Origin: CAZROT01 sp964601895
GTDB taxonomy: Bacteria > Pseudomonadota > Gammaproteobacteria > Enterobacterales > Enterobacteriaceae
Direction of reading: 5' to 3'
NCBI GenBank assembly: GCA_964601895.1
Contig: CAZROT010000003.1
Span: 252,957 to 316,956, forward strand
Length of the DNA stretch: 64,000 nt
A program made the translations under genes and the position numbers. The notes beneath the pieces are model-generated. The model saw only the letters and a list, made by a program, of their open reading frames with translations, made no database searches and was not told the origin of the DNA. This document shows, piece after piece, positions 1 through 8,492 of this stretch (positions are counted from its first letter, which is position 1; each line of letters starts with the position of its first letter).

Positions 1-738
1 TAATTCACCATAGCGTTCGCCAGGGCTGGTATTGCAACCCACGCTGCATTGCTGACAGATACTGGGGGCAAACTGCATATCCCATTTACGGTTATAGCGC
101 TCAGAGTGCGTTTTATCGGTGAAGACTCCTGTAGGACAGACTTCAACCAGATTTCCCGAAAATTCACTTTCCAGCACACCACTGGCCGGGCGCCCAAAAT
201 ACAGATTATCGTGGGCACCATAAACGCCAAAATCCGTACCATCTGCATAATCATTGTAATAACGTACACAGCGATAACAGGCAATACAGCGATTCATTTC
301 ATGGGAAATAAAAGGCCCCAGCTGCTGATTATGGTGAGTACGTTTACTAAAGCGATAGCGGCGCTTGTGATGGCCAGTCATTACCGTCATATCCTGCAGA
401 TGGCAATTACCACCCTCTTCGCAGACAGGACAATCATGAGGATGATTATTCATTAGCCATTCGACCACAGCGGCACGAAATTCTTTGGCTTCGGCATCTT
501 CAATGGCGATAACCGTGCCATCTGCAGCCGGTGTCATGCAAGACATTACCAGACGCCCGCGTGTATCATCAGCATTCTGGTATTGTTTCACCGCACACTG
601 GCGGCAGGCGCCAACGCTCCCCAGCGCTGGATGCCAGCAAAAGTAAGGGATATCCAGACCTAATGAGAGGCAGGCCTGCAGGAGGTTATCTGTCCCGTTA
701 ACTTCATATTCCCGGCCGTCTACATAAATTGTAGCCAT
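1..738 (-). CDS. nuoG: NADH-quinone oxidoreductase subunit G, N-terminal part (cut by window edge)
   Basis: Large iron-sulfur subunit of the peripheral arm of respiratory complex I, passing electrons from NuoE/F to NuoI/B. The visible 246 codons begin MATIYVDGREYEVNG and run off the left edge. A ferredoxin-type 2Fe-2S site is seen at C34, C45, C48 and C67. It is followed by the His/Cys N5-type motif HDCPVCEEGGNC and a 4Fe-4S motif CIACYRC. The start ATG at 738 matches the E. coli NuoG start. It lies 76 bp after nuoF in the same operon. The identification is secure; only the C-terminal two thirds are missing. Confidence 0.97.
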   Translation of the reverse strand, partial: MATIYVDGREYEVNGTDNLLQACLSLGLDIPYFCWHPALGSVGACRQCAVKQYQNADDTRGRLVMSCMTPAADGTVIAIEDAEAKEFRAAVVEWLMNNHPHDCPVCEEGGNCHLQDMTVMTGHHKRRYRFSKRTHHNQQLGPFISHEMNRCIACYRCVRYYNDYADGTDFGVYGAHDNLYFGRPASGVLESEFSGNLVEVCPTGVFTDKTHSERYNRKWDMQFAPSICQQCSVGCNTSPGERYGEL

Positions 739-814
739 GTCAGTATGCTTCCAGATTACCTGCATTGCGGCAGGCTGTTAATTAAACACTAAAACACGAT
801 TGCTCTCTTTAACA

Positions 815-2173
815 TTACCAACGCACTTTCAATAAATTATTCGCCTGAATTCCACTGATATTTTTAATATTTTCCTGATTGTTAACAGTGATACCCGCTT
901 CAAATTCATGACGAAAATATTTCAAGGCACTTTGCAGCGGCTCTACCGCACCCGGGGCATGTGCGCAAAAGGTTTTACCCGGTCCGAGAAAACGGCACAG
1001 CTGTTCCAGAGTTTCAATATCACCCGGGCGCCCTTCACCATGTTCCAGTGCCTTTAAGATTCTGACACTCCAGGGTAAACCATCACGACAGGGCGTACAC
1101 CAGCCACAGGATTCACGTGCGAAAAATTCCTCCAGATTACGTGTCAGAGAAACCATATTGATCTCATTATCTACCGCCATCGCCAGCGCAGTGCCAAGGC
1201 GGCTTCCTGCTTTGGCGATATTCTCAAAATCCATAGGGAGATCAAGGTGATCTGCAGTCAGGAAATCTGTTCCTGCTCCGCCGGGCTGCCAGGCTTTAAA
1301 ACGTAAACCTTCGCGCATACCACCCGCATACTCTTCTAAAATTTCACGCGCAGTCGTACCGAACGGTAGCTCCCATAATCCTGGAGTTTTTACGCGTCCG
1401 GAAAAACCCATCAATTTTGTGCCGGTATCTTTACTTTTACCTGCGGCGATTCCCTTATACCAGTCAACACCATGCTCGAGAATTGCAGGTACATTACATA
1501 AGGTTTCAACATTGTTTACGCAGGTCGGTTTACCCCAGACACCCGATGTTGCAGGAAATGGTGGTTTAGAACGTGGATTCGCCCGCCGGCCTTCCAGAGA
1601 ATTAATCAGTGCTGTTTCTTCGCCACAAATATAACGGCCCGCACCGGTATGGACTATCAGCTCAAAATCAAAGCCACTTCCCAGAATATTTTTACCTAAT
1701 AATCCGCCTGCCGTCGCTTCAGCAATCGCCTGACGCAGATTAGCTGCGGCTTCAATATATTCTCCTCTCAGAAAAATATAGCCGCGCCAGGCTTTCAATG
1801 CGAATGCACTAATCAACATGCCTTCTATTAACAGGTGAGGCAATTGCTCCATCAACAGGCGATCTTTATAGGTACCCGGCTCCATTTCATCCGCGTTACA
1901 GAGCAAATAACGTACGTTGATACTTTCGTCTTTTGGCATCAGGCTCCATTTCAAGCCTGTTGAAAAACCTGCGCCACCACGCCCTTTCAGCTCAGAGGCT
2001 TTCACCAGTGCCACGACATCATCCGGCGCCATACCCGTAAGGGCTTTTTGCGCCGCAACATAACCGTTTTTACCACGATATTCATCCAGCAAAACGGCTT
2101 TTCTGTCATCACGCAGACGCCATGTCAGAGGATGCGTTTGTGGTGAACGCTCAATTCTGGCACTGGCAGTCAT
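815..2173 (-). CDS. nuoF: NADH-quinone oxidoreductase subunit F
   Basis: NADH- and FMN-binding subunit of complex I, where NADH is oxidised on the cytoplasmic side. The protein has 452 aa (E. coli about 445). GRGGAGF at 64-70 and GAGRYICGEE at 177-186 form the nucleotide/FMN region. The N3 4Fe-4S ligands are C356, C359 and C362 (CGWCTPC), with C403 further on. The start ATG overlaps the nuoE stop by four bases (2170-2173), which suggests translational coupling. The last 20 or so residues form a short tail of unknown relevance. Confidence 0.97.
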   Translation of the reverse strand: MTASARIERSPQTHPLTWRLRDDRKAVLLDEYRGKNGYVAAQKALTGMAPDDVVALVKASELKGRGGAGFSTGLKWSLMPKDESINVRYLLCNADEMEPGTYKDRLLMEQLPHLLIEGMLISAFALKAWRGYIFLRGEYIEAAANLRQAIAEATAGGLLGKNILGSGFDFELIVHTGAGRYICGEETALINSLEGRRANPRSKPPFPATSGVWGKPTCVNNVETLCNVPAILEHGVDWYKGIAAGKSKDTGTKLMGFSGRVKTPGLWELPFGTTAREILEEYAGGMREGLRFKAWQPGGAGTDFLTADHLDLPMDFENIAKAGSRLGTALAMAVDNEINMVSLTRNLEEFFARESCGWCTPCRDGLPWSVRILKALEHGEGRPGDIETLEQLCRFLGPGKTFCAHAPGAVEPLQSALKYFRHEFEAGITVNNQENIKNISGIQANNLLKVRW

Positions 2174-2730
2174 GGATATTCCTCCAGCAGCAGAGGAATC
2201 TCTTCCGGTTGTAACGGAGCGTGAGTATCATCATCTATCATGATAGCCGGCCCCTTGTCACAGTTGCCAAGGCAACAGGTTGGCAGCAGAGTAAAGCGAC
2301 CATCCGCCGTTGTCTCACCCGGCTTGATGCCTAATTTTTTTTCAAGAGCGGCCTGAATCCCTTGATAACCGGTGATATGGCAGACAACGCTGTCACAATA
2401 ACGAATAACATGCCGGCCAACAGGCTGACGAAAAATCTGGCTATAAAAAGTGGCAACAGACTCAACATCACTGGCAGAGATACCGAGCACAGCGGCAATG
2501 GCTACAATAGCCTCATCAGGCACCCAGCCACGTTTCTTTTGCACAATTTTCAGTGCCTCAATCGAGGCGGCACGTGCATCCTCATAGTGCAGTTTTTCGT
2601 GCTCAATCGCGTCGCGTTCCTCAGCACTTAACACAAAAGCATCTCCAGCTGCCTCAATTTCATGGGCATCAACTGTTCCCTTACGTTTCTGTCGCTTTGG
2701 GGTTGCATGTGCTGCGGGTTGATTATTCAT
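2170..2730 (-). CDS. nuoE: NADH-quinone oxidoreductase subunit E
   Basis: Thioredoxin-like 2Fe-2S (N1a) subunit that pairs with NuoF in the NADH dehydrogenase module. The protein has 186 aa, about 20 more than E. coli NuoE; the extra length is a basic N-terminal extension (residues 1-20, PKRQKRK). The four cluster cysteines are visible as CDSVVC (C112, C117) and CCLGNC (C153, C157). It starts 2 bp after the nuoCD stop and overlaps nuoF by four bases. A later start is possible, but the first Met is the one adjacent to nuoCD. Confidence 0.96.
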   Translation of the reverse strand: MNNQPAAHATPKRQKRKGTVDAHEIEAAGDAFVLSAEERDAIEHEKLHYEDARAASIEALKIVQKKRGWVPDEAIVAIAAVLGISASDVESVATFYSQIFRQPVGRHVIRYCDSVVCHITGYQGIQAALEKKLGIKPGETTADGRFTLLPTCCLGNCDKGPAIMIDDDTHAPLQPEEIPLLLEEYP

Positions 2731-2732
2731 GA

Positions 2733-4529
2733 TTAACGGTCCACATCAGACATAACAAAATCAATGCTACCGAGATAAACAATCAAATCTGATACCAGGC
2801 TGCCACGAATAACAGCAGGAATTTGCTGCAGGTGCGCATAGCTTGGCGTACGAATGCGGGTACGATAACTCATCGTACTACCATCGCTGGTCAGATAATA
2901 ACTGTTGATACCTTTGGTCGCTTCGATCATTTGGAAGGATTCGTTCGCTGGCATCACCGGACCCCAGGAAACTTGTAGAAAATGGGTGATTAAGGTTTCA
3001 ATATGTTGCAGTGTGCGCTCTTTGGGTGGAGGCGTCGCCAGCGGGTGATCCGCTTTAAACGGACCTTCGGGCATATTATCAAGACACTGTTGCAAAATTC
3101 TCAGGCTCTGACGTAACTCTTCAACCTTCAACATCACACGTTCATAACAGTCGCCGCTACTGCCAACGGGGACTTCAAAATCAAAGTGTTCATAGCCTGA
3201 ATAGGGACGTGCTTTACGTATATCAAAGGCAACACCGGTAGCACGTAATCCAGCCCCGGTGACCCCCCATTCCAGCGCTTCTTTGGCATTATAGCTGGCA
3301 ACACCCACTGAACGCCCTTTCAGGATGCTGTTTTTTAATGCCACCTTGACATAAGAATCCAAGCGCTTTGGCATCCAGGCAAGAAAATCTCGCAGTAGTG
3401 CATCCCAGCCACGAGGTAGATCATGCGCAACACCACCAATACGAAACCAGGCAGGATGCATACGAAAACCAGTGATCGCCTCAACTAAATCATACACTTT
3501 CTGCCTGTCAGTAAACGCGAAGAATACCGGACTCATTGCCCCCACATCCTGAATAAACGTGGTGATATACAGCAGGTGGCTGCTGATACGAAATAACTCT
3601 GACAACATAACCCGAATGACATTAACCCGATCAGGCACGACAATCCCTGCCAGCTTCTCAACGGCCAGCACATAAGGCATTTCGTTAACGCAACCACCGA
3701 GATATTCAATACGATCAGTGTAAGGAATATAGCTGTGCCATGACTGGCGTTCGCCCATTTTTTCTGCGCCACGATGGTGGTAGCCAATGTCCGGGACACA
3801 GTCCACTATCTCTTCCCCATCCAGTTGCAGTACGATACGAAACGCGCCGTGGGCAGATGGATGATTGGGGCCAAGGTTTAAGAACATGAAATCTTCGTTT
3901 TTTGTGCCGCGTTTCATCCCCCAGTCTTCTGGCTTAAAAGTCAGCGCTTCCATTTCTAAATCTTCTTTCTGTCGGGTCAACACAAAGGGATCAAATTCCG
4001 TGGCGCGTGCAGGATAATCCTTACGCAAAGGATGACCTTCCCAGGTTTGCGGCATCATAATGCGTGTCAGGTGCGGGTGACCATCAAAGGTAATACCAAA
4101 CATTTCCCAGGTTTCACGCTCATACCAGTTAGCATTAGGGAAAAGGCGAGTTACCGTAGGCACATGCATATCTTTTTCAGATAACGTTACTTTCAGCATG
4201 ATGTCACGGTTGCGTTCAATGGAAATCAGATGATAAAAAACAGAAAAATCTGCGCAAGGCAGACCATGACGATGAGTACGAAGCCGTTCATCCATGCCAT
4301 GGAGATCAAATAGCATCACATAGGGATTTGGCAGATTTTTTAAAAACGCCATGACTGTCAATAGCGTTTCACGGGCGACCCATAGCACAGTCATACCGGT
4401 ACGCGTAGCCTGAAGCGTAAAAGTTTGTGGTTTAAAACGATGGTAAAGCATAGCAACAACAGGATCATCATGATGATCTCGTGTATGCCATGCAGGCTGT
4501 TTAGTATCGTGAGTAGTCAAATCCGTCAT
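2733..4529 (-). CDS. nuoCD: NADH-quinone oxidoreductase fused subunit C/D
   Basis: Fusion of NuoC (about residues 1-190) and NuoD (about 200-598), as in Enterobacterales. NuoD lines the quinone site next to NuoB. The 598-aa length is close to E. coli (about 600). Typical NuoD segments are visible: NLGPNHPSAHGAFR, the DIGYHHRGAEK stretch, and the C-terminal GSIDFVMSDVDR ending. The gene is 88 bp downstream of nuoB and directly precedes nuoE. Confidence 0.97.
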   Translation of the reverse strand: MTDLTTHDTKQPAWHTRDHHDDPVVAMLYHRFKPQTFTLQATRTGMTVLWVARETLLTVMAFLKNLPNPYVMLFDLHGMDERLRTHRHGLPCADFSVFYHLISIERNRDIMLKVTLSEKDMHVPTVTRLFPNANWYERETWEMFGITFDGHPHLTRIMMPQTWEGHPLRKDYPARATEFDPFVLTRQKEDLEMEALTFKPEDWGMKRGTKNEDFMFLNLGPNHPSAHGAFRIVLQLDGEEIVDCVPDIGYHHRGAEKMGERQSWHSYIPYTDRIEYLGGCVNEMPYVLAVEKLAGIVVPDRVNVIRVMLSELFRISSHLLYITTFIQDVGAMSPVFFAFTDRQKVYDLVEAITGFRMHPAWFRIGGVAHDLPRGWDALLRDFLAWMPKRLDSYVKVALKNSILKGRSVGVASYNAKEALEWGVTGAGLRATGVAFDIRKARPYSGYEHFDFEVPVGSSGDCYERVMLKVEELRQSLRILQQCLDNMPEGPFKADHPLATPPPKERTLQHIETLITHFLQVSWGPVMPANESFQMIEATKGINSYYLTSDGSTMSYRTRIRTPSYAHLQQIPAVIRGSLVSDLIVYLGSIDFVMSDVDR

Positions 4530-4617
4530 ATTTTCGCTACTTTAATCACTATAACTTTTCAATTGGACTGCCGCAGGTTCATTCCTTAAGAAAACGGGCA
4601 GCCTGATACAATAAATC

Positions 4618-5292
4618 TCAAATTTCATCCGGAGTACGCAGATGTGTTACCGCGATACGTTCGCCATGCTTGCGTTCTCTTTCCGATTGCATGTTTGGCC
4701 GATACACTCCCTGATCGCCAACAGCCCAGGAAAGCGGGCGACGCTCCTGACCAATGGATTCTTGCAATAATAACAGCGCTTGCATATACGCTTCAGGACG
4801 TGGAGGGCAACCCGGTATATACACATCCACCGGTAGAAATTTATCGACACCCTGTACCACGGAATAAATGTCATACATGCCGCCGGAGTTAGCACAAGCC
4901 CCCATGGAAATAACCCACTTTGGCTCCAGCATCTGCTCATACAATCGCTGGATAACCGGCGCCATTTTAGTAAAACAGGTACCTGCCACCACCATAAAAT
5001 CCGCCTGACGCGGGGAAGCACGCAATACTTCTGCGCCAAAACGCGCGACGTCATGAACAGCAGTAAAGGAAGTCACCATTTCTACATAACAGCAGGACAG
5101 GCCAAAATTATAGGGCCAGAGAGAGTTTTTGCGCCCCCAGTTCACCATGTTATGCAACGCGTGTTCCAGCTTCCCCATATAGACACTACGATGAACGTGA
5201 GACTCAAGGGGATCAGTAACAGTTTCCTGTTTTTGCAACGGATAACGATCGTTATTACCATCAGGCTCTATGCGGGTGAGTGTATAGTCCAT
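4618..5292 (-). CDS. nuoB: NADH-quinone oxidoreductase subunit B
   Basis: Carries the terminal 4Fe-4S cluster N2 that reduces quinone. The protein has 224 aa. The N2 ligands are visible as adjacent C67 and C68 (LSCCYVEM), C133 (GACANSGG) and C162 (GCPPRPEA), each four residues later than the E. coli positions. It lies between nuoA and nuoCD in conserved order, with a 64-bp gap to nuoA. Confidence 0.97.
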   Translation of the reverse strand: MDYTLTRIEPDGNNDRYPLQKQETVTDPLESHVHRSVYMGKLEHALHNMVNWGRKNSLWPYNFGLSCCYVEMVTSFTAVHDVARFGAEVLRASPRQADFMVVAGTCFTKMAPVIQRLYEQMLEPKWVISMGACANSGGMYDIYSVVQGVDKFLPVDVYIPGCPPRPEAYMQALLLLQESIGQERRPLSWAVGDQGVYRPNMQSERERKHGERIAVTHLRTPDEI

Positions 5293-5356
5293 TTGGTCTC
5301 CTCACTACGAATGCAGATAACTGTTAATGAGTATTAACGTTTCTGGTAGCATCATG

Positions 5357-5761
5357 CTATTTTTTTAAACGACGTCTGGAACGCTGAGGAGCCCAATCCA
5401 AGGCACCAATACAGATAAGATAGACCAGACCAGCCAGCAATACTAAAACAAAAACAGTTGCTTCAATAAAACCAGGCCACCCACTCTCACGAATGGAGAC
5501 AGACCACGCATACAAATACAGGACTTCAACGTCAAATATTACGAAAAACATAGCGACCAGATAAAATCGGGCAGACAAACGCATACGCGCAGAACCCACA
5601 GAATCTATACCAGATTCGTAGGGAAGGTTTTTTGCACGCGCACGCGCTCTTCCTCCCAGAAAAAACGCCCCTAATAACATGGACGCACAGAGGCCTATCG
5701 CGCCAATAACAAATACGGCGAATGCCCAATGTTGAGCGGTATCTTCTGCGGTTATCGGCAT
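5357..5761 (-). CDS. nuoA: NADH-quinone oxidoreductase subunit A
   Basis: Membrane subunit at the joint of the two complex I arms. The 134-aa protein has three hydrophobic segments (about 12-35, 67-88 and 97-118) and the conserved loop PYESGIDSVGSAR. It is 13 residues shorter than E. coli NuoA because the C-terminal tail is reduced. It is the first gene of the nuo operon, so the operon promoter should lie in 5762-6421. Confidence 0.96.
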   Translation of the reverse strand: MPITAEDTAQHWAFAVFVIGAIGLCASMLLGAFFLGGRARARAKNLPYESGIDSVGSARMRLSARFYLVAMFFVIFDVEVLYLYAWSVSIRESGWPGFIEATVFVLVLLAGLVYLICIGALDWAPQRSRRRLKK

Positions 5762-6421
5762 ATTTTCTGCCTTATTACAAATAGCATTTGCACATACTAC
5801 GCGCTACTCGGTGACTGGCAAACAACATACCAGATCGATGTAATGAATTTAAGGAAAGATTTCATTATCGACATATACAGAACACGATGTTAATCAATCA
5901 ATTAGTCTATTAGGATCTTTTTACTATTTTTTGTAACATCCTGTCAATATTAATAGCGCTAACGGCAAATTAATTTACCTCTATATTCTCTATATTTCTT
6001 CAAAAGTAATCATAACAACTTAAATTTTGCCAGGATGAATAGCACACTGAATACGATAATGATTCCAGCTTAATTTCTTACTTCTGTAAGCATAGCACCT
6101 TTTCATCATTATCCCTGTATCACAGGAACATATTTTGGAACATTTTTTTGATCCAGAACACGTTTCGACCTTTACTAATCGGTTTCGGTTAACTTAAACC
6201 AACTTACTCAGGTCCAGGATAACAGGAATAATCTTACTTTTTAGCAGTTTCATCCTTCATGGGGCACCGGCTATACTAATAAAGAGACGCATAATTTCAA
6301 TCATGTCTGATAAAGAAAAGCGCACAGATCTATTCAAAAGGCGCTAGCATCAGAGTACATTGGTAAAATGCCCGTTTAACAAAACATAGTCACGCCTGAC
6401 CAGAATAAGGTTTAATTATTT
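5762..6421. other. Intergenic region between divergent nuoA and alaA; lrhA absent
   Basis: About 660 bp of AT-rich DNA with no convincing coding frame. In E. coli a LysR-type regulator gene, lrhA, lies between the nuo promoter region and alaA. Only noncoding DNA remains here. It presumably holds the nuo operon and alaA promoters, but I cannot place them confidently. Confidence 0.6.
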
Positions 6422-7636
6422 ATGTCACCGATTAATAAATCCAGGAAACTTGACAATGTCAGCTACGACATTCGCGGCTTCATTTTAAAAGAAGCGAAGC
6501 GCCTGGAAGAAGAAGGCCATCGTATTCTGAAGCTGAACCTTGGCAACCCCGCACCCTTTGGTTTTGGCGCACCTGACGAAATTGTAGTGGATGTTATTCG
6601 CAACTTACCCACAGCTCAGGGCTATTGCGATTCTAAAGGTTTGTACTCTGCCCGTAAGGCTATCATGCAACACTATCAGCAACGAGATATCCGTGATCTG
6701 ACTCTTGAGGATATTTATATTGGTAATGGAGTTTCTGAGCTGATTATTCAGTCAATGCAAGCGCTGCTCAATACTGATGATGAAATGCTGGTACCTGCCC
6801 CCGATTATCCACTCTGGACTGCGGCAGTATGCCTCTCCGGAGGTAAAGCGGTGCACTATCTTTGTGATGAGGGTGCAAACTGGTTTCCTGACCTGAACGA
6901 TATACGCAGTAAAATTACCGCGCGCACTCGTGGTATTGTTATCATCAACCCCAATAACCCGACAGGTGCAGTCTACAGCAAGGAACTGTTGCTGGAAATC
7001 GCTGAAATCGCCCGCCAGCATAACCTGATTATTTTTGCCGACGAAATTTACGATAAAATTCTCTATGACGATGCCCGGCACTACTCAATTGCCGCATTAG
7101 CACCTGATCTCTTTACTGTTACTTTTAATGGATTGTCCAAAACCTATCGTGTCGCAGGTTTTCGCCAGGGCTGGATGGTACTAAATGGCCCGAAAAAACA
7201 TGCCCGGGGCTACATAGAAGGTCTGGAAACACTCAGTTCTATGCGTTTGTGCGCCAATGTTCCTATGCAACATGCCATCCAGACTGCGCTGGGAGGCTAT
7301 CAAAGCATTAATGAATTCATTCAACCCGAGGGGCGTTTATACAAACAACGGGAAAAAGCCTGGGAACTGGTAAACCAGATTCCTGGTGTTTCCTGTGTCA
7401 AACCCGGGGGGGCTATCTATATTTTCCCGCGCCTCGATGTCAAACGCTTCAAGCTGCATGATGATCAAAAAATGGTGCTGGATCTGCTGTTGCAGGAAAA
7501 AGTGTTATTAGTGCATGGCACTGCTTTTAACTGGCCTTATCCTGATCACGTACGTATCGTAATTTTACCGCAAGTGGACGAGCTGGAAATAGCAGTGAAA
7601 AAATTTGGGCGGTTTTTAGAAACCTATCACCAGTGA
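6422..7636 (+). CDS. alaA: Glutamate-pyruvate aminotransferase AlaA
   Basis: PLP-dependent class I aminotransferase forming alanine from pyruvate and glutamate. The 404-aa length is one short of E. coli AlaA. The PLP Schiff-base lysine is K240 in NGLSKTYRVAG. The cofactor-contacting N179 (NPNNPTG) and D207 (FADEIYD) are present. It is divergent from the nuo operon and followed by yfbR, as in E. coli. Confidence 0.96.
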   Translation: MSPINKSRKLDNVSYDIRGFILKEAKRLEEEGHRILKLNLGNPAPFGFGAPDEIVVDVIRNLPTAQGYCDSKGLYSARKAIMQHYQQRDIRDLTLEDIYIGNGVSELIIQSMQALLNTDDEMLVPAPDYPLWTAAVCLSGGKAVHYLCDEGANWFPDLNDIRSKITARTRGIVIINPNNPTGAVYSKELLLEIAEIARQHNLIIFADEIYDKILYDDARHYSIAALAPDLFTVTFNGLSKTYRVAGFRQGWMVLNGPKKHARGYIEGLETLSSMRLCANVPMQHAIQTALGGYQSINEFIQPEGRLYKQREKAWELVNQIPGVSCVKPGGAIYIFPRLDVKRFKLHDDQKMVLDLLLQEKVLLVHGTAFNWPYPDHVRIVILPQVDELEIAVKKFGRFLETYHQ

Positions 7637-7777
7637 CAGACATACCCGCACAATACCCCTGTCATCCGGTGGTGGCTGATATGACCAGTATGTATGACAA
7701 CAGGCCTGGTTTTAGTCACAGGGAGGCGTTTTCTAACACCCAGACATTTTTGCTAATTTGTCAATCAAGAGGGCAGT

Positions 7778-8377
7778 ATGAGCCATTTTTTCGCGCATCT
7801 TGCACGCCTTAAACTGATTAACCGCTGGCCCTTGATGCGTAATTTACGCACTGAAAACGTGTCTGAGCACAGTCTTCAGGTGGCTTTTATTGCGCATGCA
7901 TTAGCGGTGATAAAAAACAGAAAATTCGGCGGTACGGTAAATGCAGAGCGTATCGCACTGCTGGCAATGTATCATGATGCCAGTGAAGTTATCACCGGCG
8001 ATCTGCCAACACCCATTAAATATTACAATTCACAAATGGCTCATGAATATAAAAAAATCGAGCAGGTCGCTCAGCAAAAACTGATAAACATGTTGCCCGC
8101 TGAACTACAGAGCGACTTTCGCTGCCTGATTGATGAGCACAGTTACAGTGAAAACGAAAAAGTTATGGTAAAACAGGCCGATGCTCTTTGTGCTTATCTT
8201 AAATGTCTTGAAGAATTGTCGGCAGGAAACAATGAATTCAGTCTGGCCAGGGCACGGCTGGAAAAAGTGCTGGCCATGCAGCAGAGTGAGGAAATCGCCT
8301 ATTTTATGCAAGTCTTTGTTCCCAGTTTTAGCATTTCCTTCGACGAAATGTTCCAGGATGCAGACTCCACAAACTGA
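7778..8377 (+). CDS. yfbR: 5'-deoxynucleotidase YfbR (HD domain)
   Basis: HD-domain phosphohydrolase that dephosphorylates 5'-deoxyribonucleoside monophosphates. Metal-binding residues are H31 (SEHSLQ) and H66-D67 (MYHDASE), two positions earlier than in E. coli because two N-terminal residues are absent. A GAGGG ribosome site precedes the ATG. The 199-aa protein keeps the collinear family sequence to its end. It is convergent with gyrA. Confidence 0.95.
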   Translation: MSHFFAHLARLKLINRWPLMRNLRTENVSEHSLQVAFIAHALAVIKNRKFGGTVNAERIALLAMYHDASEVITGDLPTPIKYYNSQMAHEYKKIEQVAQQKLINMLPAELQSDFRCLIDEHSYSENEKVMVKQADALCAYLKCLEELSAGNNEFSLARARLEKVLAMQQSEEIAYFMQVFVPSFSISFDEMFQDADSTN

Positions 8378-8492
8378 CCTCACATTAAATCCATCCTGCC
8401 GATAAAAATCGCGCTAAAAAAATAATAGCCTGGCAAACATGGCCCACAATGCTGATTTAACTCACCGTGTCTTGTGCGCGGCAGAAAAACCA

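Noticed and set aside
49..456. 135-codon plus-strand frame inside nuoG
   Set aside because: Antisense shadow of a clearly conserved gene, as are most other long frames opposite housekeeping genes.
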